DNA of 64,000 nucleotides, taken from the NCBI RefSeq assembly GCF_019711415.1, contig NZ_JAIGNJ010000002.1, forward strand, positions 1-64,000, given 5' to 3'. The position numbers and the translations under genes were made by a program. The DNA is from Qipengyuania vesicularis (GTDB lineage Bacteria; Pseudomonadota; Alphaproteobacteria; Sphingomonadales; Sphingomonadaceae). Below are positions 37,420 to 46,548 of this stretch, piece after piece (the stretch's first letter is position 1; every line of letters begins with the position of its first letter). The notes beneath the pieces are model-generated. The model had not been told where the DNA came from. It saw only the letters and a list, made by a program, of their open reading frames with translations, and ran no database searches.

Positions 37420-37998
37420 CTATTCCAGCGGCGCCATGACCCAGGTCAGGGTGACCAGCTCACCATCTTCCTGAGGCTCTTCCCACATAAGTTCCGCCAC
37501 TTCGTCGAGCAGCGCGTTGAGGCGGCCCAGCCGCTGTCGATCCATGCGGTTCACCAGTCGGAAGAAGCCGAGGTTGCGGTCTTGCGATCCGGCACGCGCG
37601 CATTCCGCCTCGATCCCGCGGGCAAAATCGCGCTCGGCGCGTCGGCCCAGCGTCGCGACAATCTTGCGCATTGTCGGTGCATGGTGCGGATGCTCAAGCG
37701 CGCGGCGAAGCCGCATGCGGCGCGACGGCGTGGCATAAAGCGCTTCGGCCTTTCCATTGCTGCTCCTGCTTCCTTCCTCACGAACGAGGTCGACCGCGAC
37801 CAGCAGCTCGAGGTGATGATAGAGCGCGGAGGGCTGCATCCCGATGGCCTTCGCCAGCTCACGAACGGACAGCGGGCCATGCGCGGCAAGATGGTCGACG
37901 ATATCTGTCCTGGTCGCCGAAATCAGGCACTCCAGCTGGTCTTCCCGGAGGATCCATTCCTCGTGAGGTTCCGCAGGAGGTGTTGTCTTGGAAGGCAA
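37420..37998 (-). CDS. Winged helix-turn-helix (ArsR-like) transcriptional regulator
   Basis: A 192-residue protein with a DNA-binding domain at about residues 20-90: TRTDIVDHLAAHGPLSVRELAKAIGMQPSALYHHLELLVAVDLV is a clear winged helix. The C-terminal half is helical and Arg-rich with no ligand motif I recognise. It probably controls the membrane protein downstream. Confidence 0.8.
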   Translation of the reverse strand: MPSKTTPPAEPHEEWILREDQLECLISATRTDIVDHLAAHGPLSVRELAKAIGMQPSALYHHLELLVAVDLVREEGSRSSNGKAEALYATPSRRMRLRRALEHPHHAPTMRKIVATLGRRAERDFARGIEAECARAGSQDRNLGFFRLVNRMDRQRLGRLNALLDEVAELMWEEPQEDGELVTLTWVMAPLE

Positions 37999-38176
37999 TG
38001 TCTCGTCCCCGTCGCTGGCCGTACAGGGCCGTGATTATGGCCAGCCTGAAGCTTCAGGCAACATGTCATTCGTCGAAGCCCATGGCCCCTTGCGAGAGTT
38101 ATTGTTCAATATTCAATCATAAATTGAATAAAGGCCCGATCGCGTTATCCGCCAACCAGATCCGGGATCATGATCG

Positions 38177-39274
38177 ATGGGACTCGTCCGTTTCCTCCTC
38201 GCGCTTGCCGTCTTGCTTGCCCACATGCCTACGTCCACCGTCCACTTCATCCATGGCGGCCTCGCCGTGCAGGCATTCTTCGTGGTGTCTGGCTTCTACA
38301 TGGCCATGGTGCTCGACGAGAAATACTCGGACACCAAACTGTTCTACACCAACCGCCTGCTACGCCTCGCCCCCGCCTATTTCGCCATGATGGCAATCGC
38401 GCTTGTCGCCCTGCTGGGTTTCGGCCTGACGGTGACATCCTCCATGGAGATCATGGAAGCGACCTATACCAATCCCTTGTCTGCCATCGTTATGGTGCTC
38501 GAGAACCTCTTCGTCGTCGGCCAGCACTGGACCTACTGGTTCATGATCGACGAACAGGGCGCCCTAGCTCTCGATCCATATGGAGGCATGCCGACCGAGA
38601 CGAGCGCGGTGGCTTTCCAGGCGCTACTGGTCCCGCAAAGCTGGAGCTTGTCGCTGGAGCTGTTCTTCTACGCCATCGCCCCTTGGCTGGCGAAGCGGCA
38701 TCTGAGAACGCTGATTGCGATTGCCGCTGCCAGCATCGGCATCCGCTTCCTCGGCTACCTGATGCCGGTCGAACTGCCGCTGTGGCAGGGTCGGCTTTTC
38801 CTGCCGGTGCTCTTCATGTTCGTCTTCGGAATGCTCGCCTACCGCGCAATGCCGCTCGTCGAGAAGCTGCCCCGCGCGGCGCATTTCGCCGTACTCGCAT
38901 TGCTCATCGCGCTGATCGTTGGTCTGCCGCACACGGGCTGGTCGGGCGACGTGCAGGTGTGGATGGTCTATATCGGCGTCGCGATCGGAACGCCCTTCGC
39001 CTTTGCCGCCACGCGCCAGTGGAAAGCCGACCGCTGGATCGGCGAGCTCAGCTATCCGATCTACCTCACCCACCTCGTGGTGATGGCACCCGTGCTGATC
39101 TACGAATGGCCCTATCCTACCTGGACCGCGATCATCCTCACCCTCGCCCTTTCGGCCGCAATCCTGCAGTTTATCGAGCGACCAGTAGACCGCTGGCGCC
39201 AGCGACGCGCGCGGGGCATCGTCCCCGCCGCATCGCGCAGGGACATCGAGGAAATGGCGCCTGCCACGCCCTGA
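38177..39274 (+). CDS. Acyltransferase 3 family membrane protein
   Basis: Integral membrane O-acyltransferase of 365 residues with about ten helices. The start LVRFLLALAVLLAH carries the family Arg and the catalytic His; FFVVSGFYMA, SWSLSLELFFYAIAP and LSYPIYLTHLVV are further family segments. Such enzymes acylate surface polysaccharides or lipids. A +1-frame open frame over the same region is a shadow. The 178-bp gap before it holds no clear site. Confidence 0.88.
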   Translation: MGLVRFLLALAVLLAHMPTSTVHFIHGGLAVQAFFVVSGFYMAMVLDEKYSDTKLFYTNRLLRLAPAYFAMMAIALVALLGFGLTVTSSMEIMEATYTNPLSAIVMVLENLFVVGQHWTYWFMIDEQGALALDPYGGMPTETSAVAFQALLVPQSWSLSLELFFYAIAPWLAKRHLRTLIAIAAASIGIRFLGYLMPVELPLWQGRLFLPVLFMFVFGMLAYRAMPLVEKLPRAAHFAVLALLIALIVGLPHTGWSGDVQVWMVYIGVAIGTPFAFAATRQWKADRWIGELSYPIYLTHLVVMAPVLIYEWPYPTWTAIILTLALSAAILQFIERPVDRWRQRRARGIVPAASRRDIEEMAPATP

Positions 39275-39284
39275 TACTGGAAGG

Positions 39285-39369
39285 TGGTACCCCCGGCCGG
39301 ACTCGAACCGGCACTTCGTAAGAAACTCGATTTTGAGTCGAGCGCGTCTACCAATTCCGCCACGGAGGC
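39285..39369 (-). tRNA. tRNA-Leu (anticodon CAA)
   Basis: On the minus strand an 85-nt class II tRNA runs from GCCTCCG (39369) to an encoded CCA (39285). The anticodon stem CTCGA/TCGAG encloses CTCAAAA with anticodon CAA, a long variable arm follows, and the T-arm is GCCGG-TTCGAGT-CCGGC. Two acceptor pairs are G-T wobbles. Confidence 0.93.
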
Positions 39370-39410
39370 ACGTGTTGGAGCGCGGGCATTAGCCGCGCTC
39401 CCGGGATGCT

Positions 39411-40232
39411 TCAAGCCTTCAGAGCGCCCGCAAGCAGTTTATGAAGGCGCGAGTGCAGCTGGTCGTTTGCCGCGAGCACCTGCTTTGAATGGATCGGCTG
39501 CGAACGGCCGCGGAAATCGGATACGAAACCGCCCGCTTCGCGCACGATCAGGCAACCTGCCGCCGTGTCCCAGTCATAGAGGCCGCTTTCCCAGAAGCCG
39601 TCATAACGTCCGGCCGCCAGCCACGCGAGATCGAGCGAGGCCGCTCCGAAACGGCGGATACCCGCCACATTGGGACCGATGGCGTTGAAAATCTTCGACC
39701 ATTCGGCAAAGTCGCCATGGCCGTGGAACGGGATGCCGGTTGCGATCAGTGCTTCGGAGGGATTGCGGCGCGAAGAGACGCGCAACCGGCCATCGTGCAG
39801 CCAGGCGCCGCGGCTCTTTTCCGCCCAGAATGTTTCGTCGGTGATCGGATTGTAGACGACAGCCGCGGTCACATCGCCCCAATCGTCGCTGCCCAGCTTG
39901 CGCTCCTGCACCGCGATGCTGATCGCGAAATGCGGGATGCCGTGGAGGAAGTTGCTGGTGCCGTCGAGCGGATCGACGATCCAGCGCGGCATTCCGTCCG
40001 CGCCTTCGATCGTGCCCGCTTCTTCCATCTCGAAGCCCCAGTCGGGGCGCGCGGCGAGCAGTTCGTCGTAGATCGTGCGCTCGGCGCGCAAATCGGCCTT
40101 CGACACGAAGTCGGCAGGGCCCTTGCGGCTCGCCTGGAGGTGTTCGATCTCGCCGAAGTCGCGGCGCAGGCGGCCACCCGCCTTGCGCGCGGCCTTCTCC
40201 ATCACGCGGATCAGTCCGGAAATTGCGGCCAT
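39411..40232 (-). CDS. Inositol monophosphatase family protein
   Basis: Magnesium-dependent phosphatase of 273 residues in the IMPase/SuhB family. Metal-site motifs are EMEEAGTIEG, the hallmark WIVDPLDGTSNFLHG and, near the C-terminus, WESGLYDWDTAAG. Substrates in the family include inositol phosphate, fructose-1,6-bisphosphate and PAP. It is the last gene of a minus-strand group starting with efp. Confidence 0.9.
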   Translation of the reverse strand: MAAISGLIRVMEKAARKAGGRLRRDFGEIEHLQASRKGPADFVSKADLRAERTIYDELLAARPDWGFEMEEAGTIEGADGMPRWIVDPLDGTSNFLHGIPHFAISIAVQERKLGSDDWGDVTAAVVYNPITDETFWAEKSRGAWLHDGRLRVSSRRNPSEALIATGIPFHGHGDFAEWSKIFNAIGPNVAGIRRFGAASLDLAWLAAGRYDGFWESGLYDWDTAAGCLIVREAGGFVSDFRGRSQPIHSKQVLAANDQLHSRLHKLLAGALKA

Positions 40233-40241
40233 TACAGTCTC

Positions 40242-40595
40242 TTATTCGGTGAGGACGCGGATCGAGCGCGCCTGGAGGTGGATGTCACCCCACTCGCAGG
40301 CCATGTCGAACTTGGTGCCCTCGATGTTGAAAGTTTCGATCGCGAAGCGGCGCTTGTTGCTGTCGGCGCCCATATCCCTGCGGTCGAGCTGGAGCTTGCT
40401 GATCCCGGCGAACTTGAGCAACCCCGGATGCCAGCAGCAGTCCTCGCCCTCGAGCGGGGCCTCGTAATCCTCGTGCTCGGGCTCAAGGCAGAAATCCATC
40501 TCCAGCGTCAGCTCGTCGTCATTGATGATGACGGCGCGCAGCGTGCTCTTGGCGATGTCGATATTGTCGAAACGACTGGCGATGGATTTGCCCAT
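40242..40595 (-). CDS. Hypothetical protein between efp and the IMPase gene
   Basis: A 117-residue acidic soluble protein with alternating strand-like segments (LRAVIINDDELTLEMDF, KLQLDRRDMG, WGDIHLQARSIRVL). The family is not recognised. It sits 15 nt after efp and 9 nt before the IMPase gene, so it is expressed as part of that operon. Confidence 0.7.
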   Translation of the reverse strand: MGKSIASRFDNIDIAKSTLRAVIINDDELTLEMDFCLEPEHEDYEAPLEGEDCCWHPGLLKFAGISKLQLDRRDMGADSNKRRFAIETFNIEGTKFDMACEWGDIHLQARSIRVLTE

Positions 40596-40610
40596 GGATG
40601 CGACTCCTGA

Positions 40611-41174
40611 TTAGTTGGCTTTGCCGACGTAGGTCTGTTCGTAGACGTCTACCACGATCCGCGTGCCGCTTTCGATATGCGGCGGGACCATGATGCGCAC
40701 GCCATTGTCGAGCACGGCGGGCTTGTAGCTGGAAGAGGCGGTCTGGCCCTTAACAACGGCATCGGCCTCGACGATTTCGGCTTCGATCTGCGCGGGCAGT
40801 TCGACCGAGATCGGCTTTTCTTCCCACAGTTCCAGCTTCACCTGCATGCCGTCCTGCAGGAACGGACGCGCATCGCCGAGAAGGTCGGACGGCAGGGTGA
40901 TCTGTTCGTAGGTCTGCTGGTCCATGAAGACGAGCATGTCGCCATCTTCGTAAAGGAACTGGTATTCGGCGGTATCGAGGCGCACCTTTTCGACCGTGTC
41001 GGCGCTGCGGAAGCGGACGTTGGTCTTGCGGCCGTCCTGCAGATTCTTCATCTCGACCTGCATGTAGGCGCCGCCCTTGCCGGGCTGGGTGTGCTGGATC
41101 TTGGCAACTTTCCAGATGCCGCCTTCGTATTCGATAATGTTGCCCGGACGGATGTCCACGCCGCTGATCTTCAT
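40611..41174 (-). CDS. efp: Elongation factor P
   Basis: Translation factor of 187 residues that relieves ribosome stalling at polyproline. Three beta-barrel domains are present, with the tip loop QPGKGGAYM carrying Lys33, the site modified in other bacteria. The C-terminal signature is [24 protein letters not shown]. The gene begins the group efp, hypothetical protein, IMPase, and is divergent from the small secreted protein at 41315. Confidence 0.96.
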   Translation of the reverse strand: MKISGVDIRPGNIIEYEGGIWKVAKIQHTQPGKGGAYMQVEMKNLQDGRKTNVRFRSADTVEKVRLDTAEYQFLYEDGDMLVFMDQQTYEQITLPSDLLGDARPFLQDGMQVKLELWEEKPISVELPAQIEAEIVEADAVVKGQTASSSYKPAVLDNGVRIMVPPHIESGTRIVVDVYEQTYVGKAN

Positions 41175-41314
41175 GGGTATATGCCTCGATGTGAAAGAGC
41201 GCTGCCGCTAGGCCGGCAGCCGTGTGGAGCGCGCCTTACAGGCTGGCAAGGCGCACGGCAAGGTGGTGGAAATTTTGCACCCCTCTCCCTATATCCGGAG
41301 ATGGAGGGCATGAG

Positions 41315-41680
41315 ATGAAACCGCTTCCGATCGCTGTCATTGCATGCGTCGCTGCGCTGGTCGCCGCACCTTCGCTGGCGCAAGGGCGATTGGGCCTCTT
41401 GCCACAGGGTGAGTACATCTGCGCACTGCCCGGAAGCGCCGATGGTCCGGCCTGGAACGAGGTGGAAGGGCACGGATTCTCGATCACTGGCGCCTCCAGT
41501 TATTCGACCGAAAAGGGTTCGGGCACATATCTGCTCGAAGGCAACCGCGTCACCTTCACGCGCGGCCCGCTCAAGGGCCACAAGATGATGCAGGTTTCGT
41601 CGGGCCTGCTGCAGGAATACGGGCCCGACGGGAAACTCGGCCGATTGCGCTGTCACCGGGTCGGCCCCGTTCGCGAATAA
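41315..41680 (+). CDS. Small secreted protein of unknown function
   Basis: A 121-residue protein with a signal peptide cleaved near SLAQ-GRLG (about residue 22). The mature part is mostly beta and has two cysteines (ICALPG and LRCHRV) that may form a disulfide. The family is not recognised. The ATG at 41315 is preceded by GGAGGG; the longer frame from 41222 lacks a signal peptide. It ends 6 bp from the convergent M23 gene. Confidence 0.7.
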   Translation: MKPLPIAVIACVAALVAAPSLAQGRLGLLPQGEYICALPGSADGPAWNEVEGHGFSITGASSYSTEKGSGTYLLEGNRVTFTRGPLKGHKMMQVSSGLLQEYGPDGKLGRLRCHRVGPVRE

Positions 41681-41686
41681 ACTGCC

Positions 41687-42388
41687 TCAGCGCCGGGTCA
41701 GCAGCGGATAGGGATTGACAGCGTTGGCCGGCTCCCACCATTCGGAATCGGGCGTGGTCTGAAGAATCGCGAAATGAAGATGCGGCGCATCGGGCGACGC
41801 ATTGCCGGTCGAACCGACACTGCCCAGCCTCTGCCCGCGGCGAACCTTCTGCCCTTCCTTCAGCCCTTCCGCGTACTCGTCGAGATGCGCGTAATAGTGG
41901 ATCGTGCGGCCATCGTTCGACCGCACGTAGATCGTCTTGCCACCCGCATCGGAACGAAACAGCTTCTCGATCACGCCCGGGCCGGCTGCAACCACACTCG
42001 TGCCCGTAGGAGCCATGATGTCGATCGCCTCGTGCAATCGCTCGCCACCTCCGCGCGAATCGCTGTAGGTGTCCGACAGGTCGCCGGGCCGCACGTTGAG
42101 GACCGGAATCAACAACTCGCCAGCCTTCTTCATATCGACCGGGCGGGCGAACTCTGTATCCAGCGCCTCGCCCTTTCGCGCCGTATCCGAAACCGGCGTT
42201 TCGTCGCCTGCATCCGCTGTACCGGTAAGCGTCGGCGAAGGACTGGGCGCGGCCTCGGCGGGCCGCGTGGTATTGCGCTGTCCCTCGCTGGACGCGTTTT
42301 CGATCAGCGAACCCCCGGCCACGATCCAGATCGCGCTGGTGATCGTGGCCGTGATGACGATCGTGAGCAGTCTGTCTACGAAACCCAT
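41687..42388 (-). CDS. M23-family (LytM) metallopeptidase
   Basis: Cell-wall endopeptidase or an inactive regulator of amidases, 233 residues. One N-terminal membrane helix (about 8-28), a low-complexity periplasmic linker and a LytM domain (about 120-220). Zinc-site motifs are HEAIDI (HxxxD), HYYAHL and HLHF (HxH), so the site looks intact. It is followed on the same strand upstream by an L,D-transpeptidase gene 17 nt away, indicating a peptidoglycan pair. Confidence 0.88.
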   Translation of the reverse strand: MGFVDRLLTIVITATITSAIWIVAGGSLIENASSEGQRNTTRPAEAAPSPSPTLTGTADAGDETPVSDTARKGEALDTEFARPVDMKKAGELLIPVLNVRPGDLSDTYSDSRGGGERLHEAIDIMAPTGTSVVAAGPGVIEKLFRSDAGGKTIYVRSNDGRTIHYYAHLDEYAEGLKEGQKVRRGQRLGSVGSTGNASPDAPHLHFAILQTTPDSEWWEPANAVNPYPLLTRR

Positions 42389-42405
42389 GGTCCCTCCCTA
42401 GCCTC

Positions 42406-43620
42406 TCAGGCCTCGAAAATCACTTGCGTCGACTGCGACACCATTCCGGCGAGGCGCGCAGCATCCCAATTGGTCAGCCGTACACAGCCACTCGATTGCG
42501 CTCGGCCGATGGTTTCGGGATCGGGCGTGCCGTGAATGCCGTAATGCTCCTTCGACAGGTCGATCCACACGACGCCGACCGGACTGTTCGGTCCTGGCGG
42601 AAGCATGTGCACATTGTCCTTGCTGTCGTCATTGCCGAGCACCTCGGGATCATAACGGTAGGGCGGGTTGTATGCCTCGCCCACGATGTCCCATTCGCCA
42701 AGCGGAAGCGGAAATTCGCTCGAGCCGGAGCTGACGGTGAACAAGGCCACCAGTTTTTCGCCCTGGTAGGCCTTCAGCGTCTTTCCCGCCTTGCTCACCA
42801 CGATCCGGTCGACCTCAGGCTGGTCGCTGCCGACGCCGAGGCTTGCCAGCGTGCGCTGCCAATCGCGGTCCTGAACCGAGCCCTTCGCGATGCGATCGCC
42901 GCCGATGTTCGGCACGCGCACCTGCTGGCCGGGCTTGAAATAGCTGTCGAGACCAACCTTTGCGATATCGTTGGTCGGCGTGGGCGAAGGCGTTTCTGCG
43001 GGCGCTTCCATACCGGCCGGGCGGCCATCAGGATTGAGCTGTTTGAGTACTTCGACCGTCGTGTGGAATCGTTCGGCGAGCTTCTCGTCCAGCGAGGTGT
43101 AATATAGCCGGTCCAGTTTCGCCTTGCCTTCCGGCTCTTCCGGCATCTCAACAAAGCCCGCATCCCCCCAGCTTGCAGGGATGGTGACCACGCGGGTGGC
43201 GGGGATCGAATCCCAGTCGGACAGCGCTTCCTTCGTCGCCTCGTCCAGCGTGCCGGTGACTTCGAGGTCGTTTGCCTCCTGGAATCCACGCAAGGCATTC
43301 TCGGTGCTCATGCCCATTTTTCCGTCAATCACGCCGGGGCCGAAGCCCACCCGGTCAAGCACGACCTGCGCCTGCATGATCGGGCGCTCTTCGGTGTCGG
43401 GGATGTCCTGATCTTCCTCAGCCACGCTGTCGCCCAAGCCCTGCGCATCGTCGTTAGACGCCATCGTGTCGGCGAGGTTTTCCTCGTCATAGGTCTCGTA
43501 GCCGTAGTCTTCGGCCGGTTCGGCCTGCGCGGTGGAGGCGTCGGTATCTTCTTCGGCGCCATTCATCCCGCAGGCGGCGAGCGCCAGCGACGAGGCTGTG
43601 ATGAAAATGAATTTGCGCAT
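42406..43620 (-). CDS. L,D-transpeptidase with peptidoglycan-binding domain, lipoprotein
   Basis: Lipoprotein (SLALAAC, Cys17) of 404 residues. An acidic linker is followed by a PG-binding helical domain (about 78-125, VVLDRVGFGPGVIDGKMG), a middle region, and a YkuD catalytic domain whose active site reads HGTPDP...SSGCVRL with the nucleophilic Cys. It cross-links peptidoglycan 3-3 or attaches proteins to it. A LysM-like stretch (GQQVRVPNIGG) lies before the catalytic domain. Confidence 0.9.
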   Translation of the reverse strand: MRKFIFITASSLALAACGMNGAEEDTDASTAQAEPAEDYGYETYDEENLADTMASNDDAQGLGDSVAEEDQDIPDTEERPIMQAQVVLDRVGFGPGVIDGKMGMSTENALRGFQEANDLEVTGTLDEATKEALSDWDSIPATRVVTIPASWGDAGFVEMPEEPEGKAKLDRLYYTSLDEKLAERFHTTVEVLKQLNPDGRPAGMEAPAETPSPTPTNDIAKVGLDSYFKPGQQVRVPNIGGDRIAKGSVQDRDWQRTLASLGVGSDQPEVDRIVVSKAGKTLKAYQGEKLVALFTVSSGSSEFPLPLGEWDIVGEAYNPPYRYDPEVLGNDDSKDNVHMLPPGPNSPVGVVWIDLSKEHYGIHGTPDPETIGRAQSSGCVRLTNWDAARLAGMVSQSTQVIFEA

Positions 43621-43674
43621 GGGGTCCTCTCCTGAACTCCGGGGACGCGACCCGCCCCGTTCTGGTGAGATAAC

Positions 43675-44307
43675 TCACGCGGCTGCGATTTGCTCCGCGA
43701 AGGCTTTGATTGCCTTGACTTCATCGCCCGACCAGACCGCGCCGGACACGGCAAGGAAGTCGGCCCCCGCCGCCACAAGCGGGCGGCAATTCTCAGGCGT
43801 GATGCCGCCGATGGCAACGCTGGGGATTTCGACCATCTCGTTCCACCATTCGAGCAGGTCGAGTTCCGCGCGATGTTCGGTTTCCTTGGTTTCGCTCGGG
43901 AAGAACGCACCAAAAGCGACATAGTCGGCCCCTGCCTCGCCCGCTTCGAGCGCCAGGTGGCGAGAGGCATGACAGGTCACGCCGATCTGCGCATCGCGGC
44001 CCAGTTCCTCGCGCGCTTCACCGACGTCGCCATCGGACTGTCCGAGATGCACGCCGTCTGCATTGAGCCGCTTCGCCAGAGCAATGGAATCGTTGACGAT
44101 GAAGGCCACCTCATGCGCCGCGCAGATCGCCTGCAAGGGCTCGGCAAGCGCCGCCGCCTCGTGCTGGTCCAGCCCCTTCACACGGAGCTGGAAAGCCGTG
44201 ACCACGCCCTTCCCCGCCTCCAGCGCCCGATCGAGCCGCTGCGGGAAATCGCCCGACACATCGAGCGGCGAGATCAGGTAAAGCTGGGTGGGAATCTGAT
44301 CGTCCAT
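43675..44307 (-). CDS. thiE: Thiamine-phosphate synthase
   Basis: TIM-barrel enzyme of 210 residues joining HMP-PP and HET-P to thiamine phosphate. Family motifs are FQLRVKGLDQ, FIVNDSIALAKRLNADGVHLGQSD and GGITPENCRPLVAAGADFLAVSGAV. FQLR-K replaces the usual QLR-K start. No TPP riboswitch is visible in front of it. It precedes the L,D-transpeptidase gene by 54 nt on the same strand. Confidence 0.92.
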   Translation of the reverse strand: MDDQIPTQLYLISPLDVSGDFPQRLDRALEAGKGVVTAFQLRVKGLDQHEAAALAEPLQAICAAHEVAFIVNDSIALAKRLNADGVHLGQSDGDVGEAREELGRDAQIGVTCHASRHLALEAGEAGADYVAFGAFFPSETKETEHRAELDLLEWWNEMVEIPSVAIGGITPENCRPLVAAGADFLAVSGAVWSGDEVKAIKAFAEQIAAA

Positions 44308-44429
44308 GCGAGGCTCAATAGTCGAGAGAATACATTAGGCAATGCACGTCACTCCCTCCATCCTTCCGATGTGCCCTTCCAGAGACTTCGTTTACGCCAT
44401 GCTAATGCCGGCTTACTAACAATCCGACC

Positions 44430-45500
44430 ATGACCGAGCCGTACACCATGTTCGACCCGCGATGGGTCATCGAAAACTGGGACGTCCCCGAAAGCTTCTT
44501 GTTCAACATCCCCGAGTGGCGTGGTTCGGGTGAAGTGGTGCTGCACCGGACCAACAACGAAGGCGAGACCACCTCGCTAGAAACAGTCAGCTCGGAAACC
44601 TTTGTCGGTCTGCTCAACGAAGCCTGCGAGACGCTGGGCGAGAGGCTGTGCCTCTACTTCTATTCGCAGCCGCTCGACGGCCGATTGCTGCGCACTTTCC
44701 CCCGGGTCCAGAATCTGCAGGTTTCGGCTTTCGATTTCGAGCATCCCGAAGTCGTGGGCGAGCTCGAGCACCTTAAGGTCTTCTGCCACGATGTCGCCTT
44801 TTGCGACGACCCGAAGCGGCTGGAGAAGATCGGCGTCGACCGGCTCACGCGGCTGACGTTGGTCGAAACACCCGACCGCAAGCTCGACCTCGCCCCGCTG
44901 GCCGACGCGCGCACGCTCGAAACGCTGCGGGTTATGGGGCAGTACAAAAATGTCGAGGCCATCGGAGAGTTGAGCCAGTTACGCGAGTTCGTCTTCTATC
45001 CCTCAAAGAGCCTCGACCTCGGCTTTCTCGAAACGCTCACGTCGCTCGAAGTGCTGAAATTCGCCGTCGGCGGGATGCAGTCGCTCGAAAGCTTGGGCGG
45101 CCTGCCCAATTTGCGCGACCTGTCATTCGAATGGGTGCGTTTCCTGGAGGACCTCGGCGACTTGCAGCGGTTTCCCCGCCTCGAACGCCTGCGGATGAAT
45201 GACCAAAAGCGGGTGGGGAGAATCGTGACAGGCGCAGGCAATGCGCATCTCAAACACATCAACCTTGGCGGAATGCAGGAGCTGGAAGCGATCGAGGGCC
45301 TTGGCGAGCTTCCCGCCCTCGTCAGCCTCTATGCCCATTCGACCGGGCTTGATCTCGACCGATTGGACCTGCCCGGAAGCCTCACCCATCTGCTCATTGT
45401 CCCAAAGCGCATGAAGGAGCGCCAGCCAGTCGAGCAAACGATCAGGGCGCGCGGCTACATCGCCGAGGAACACCCCGACAGCGATTTCTTCTACAAATAG
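44430..45500 (+). CDS. Leucine-rich-repeat-like protein of unknown function
   Basis: A 356-residue soluble protein without signal peptide. From about residue 110 it contains six or more irregular repeats of 20-23 residues with the spacing LxxLxxLxL (for example LSQLREFVFYPS, LTSLEVLKFAVGG, LPNLRDLSFEW). This suggests a leucine-rich-repeat solenoid. The first 110 residues are not recognised. No neighbour gives a functional hint. It is flanked by thiE and fba on the other strand. Confidence 0.65.
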   Translation: MTEPYTMFDPRWVIENWDVPESFLFNIPEWRGSGEVVLHRTNNEGETTSLETVSSETFVGLLNEACETLGERLCLYFYSQPLDGRLLRTFPRVQNLQVSAFDFEHPEVVGELEHLKVFCHDVAFCDDPKRLEKIGVDRLTRLTLVETPDRKLDLAPLADARTLETLRVMGQYKNVEAIGELSQLREFVFYPSKSLDLGFLETLTSLEVLKFAVGGMQSLESLGGLPNLRDLSFEWVRFLEDLGDLQRFPRLERLRMNDQKRVGRIVTGAGNAHLKHINLGGMQELEAIEGLGELPALVSLYAHSTGLDLDRLDLPGSLTHLLIVPKRMKERQPVEQTIRARGYIAEEHPDSDFFYK

Positions 45501-45536
45501 GCTGGCTGGCGGAGCTCTCGCCCCGCCTGTAGAGGA

Positions 45537-46424
45537 TCAGGCGACGCTCGCCGCGTGGATCTGGTCGATCGCGCCCGACAGCGTGCCGTCGAACTCGTCA
45601 TCGCTCTGTGCCTTGCGCAGGTCCTGCAGAAGGCCGCGGCTGAAGCTGGCGATCATGCCGGGGTTCTTGGCCAGTTCGCGGCAAGCCTCGTCGGTGGAAT
45701 AGCCGCCCGAAAGTGCCACGACGCGAAGCACCTTGGGATGCCTGGTGAGGCCGGCATAAAGCCCCGCTTCCTTGGGGATCGAGAGCTTGAGCATGATCTG
45801 CTGGCCTTCTGGCAGCGCATCGAGACCTTCCTCGATCCCTTCGAGGAGAATCTTCTCGCCTTCCGCACGGTCGGCGGCGGTGATGTCGTATTCGGGCTCC
45901 AGCATCGGCATCAGGCCGCAGGCGAGGATACGCGCGCCTTCTGAGAACTGCTGACGGACGTTTTCCTTGATCCCGACCGGGTTGGCCGACTTGATCACGC
46001 TGCGCATCTTGGTTCCGAACACACCTAGTTCCCTTGCGCGCGCACACATCGCTTCGAGATTCGGATTTGGCTTCATCAGCTGCGCACCGTCACGCTCGTC
46101 CTCGAGACCCTTGTCGACCTTGAGGAACGGCACGATGCCGCGTTCCTTGAGGCGTGCGGGCACGCTCTTGCCGCCGCTTTCGCCTTCCATTGTCTTCTCG
46201 AACAGGATCGCGCCGATGACCTTGCCATTGCCGAAACAGGGGGCTTCGATGATGCGCTGGCGCATCTCATGGATGAGCGCAAACATCTGGTCGTCGCCGT
46301 CCCACTCACCGTCTTCCACGCCGTAGCCGCGCAGTGCCTTGGGAGTGGACCCGCCCGACTGGTCGAGCGCCGCGATAAAGCCCTGTCCTTCGGCGACGCG
46401 CGCCTTCATTTCATCGAAAGTCAT
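45537..46424 (-). CDS. Fructose-bisphosphate aldolase class I
   Basis: Schiff-base aldolase of glycolysis/gluconeogenesis, 295 residues, of the short bacterial class I type. Recognised by GFIAALDQSGGSTPKAL, FEKTMEG, PFLKVDKGL, LEPEYDI and LKLSIPKEAGLY (Lys213, likely Schiff-base lysine). The ATG at 46424 is chosen over the longer frame from 46463. It lies with pgk, gap and tkt on the same strand, separated from pgk by a flavodoxin-like gene on the other strand. Confidence 0.93.
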   Translation of the reverse strand: MTFDEMKARVAEGQGFIAALDQSGGSTPKALRGYGVEDGEWDGDDQMFALIHEMRQRIIEAPCFGNGKVIGAILFEKTMEGESGGKSVPARLKERGIVPFLKVDKGLEDERDGAQLMKPNPNLEAMCARARELGVFGTKMRSVIKSANPVGIKENVRQQFSEGARILACGLMPMLEPEYDITAADRAEGEKILLEGIEEGLDALPEGQQIMLKLSIPKEAGLYAGLTRHPKVLRVVALSGGYSTDEACRELAKNPGMIASFSRGLLQDLRKAQSDDEFDGTLSGAIDQIHAASVA

Positions 46425-46548
46425 GTGAGAACCCCGTGTCCGTGCAAACGTATGCGCGGCCAATAGCGCTGCCCTTTCGCACCTGCAACACCGCGCGGGT
46501 AACTTATCTCTCTCTGGGACGTATTGTCTTCAGGAGAAGGGAGATTTC

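Noticed and set aside
38170-39321. 383-codon open frame in another frame of the acyltransferase gene
   Set aside because: The overlapping frame at 38177 gives a clean acyltransferase 3 protein; this one is Arg/Pro-rich without motifs and runs into the tRNA-Leu gene.
44308-44429. Possible TPP riboswitch in front of thiE
   Set aside because: No CTGAGA-type THI-box core could be found in the short leader.
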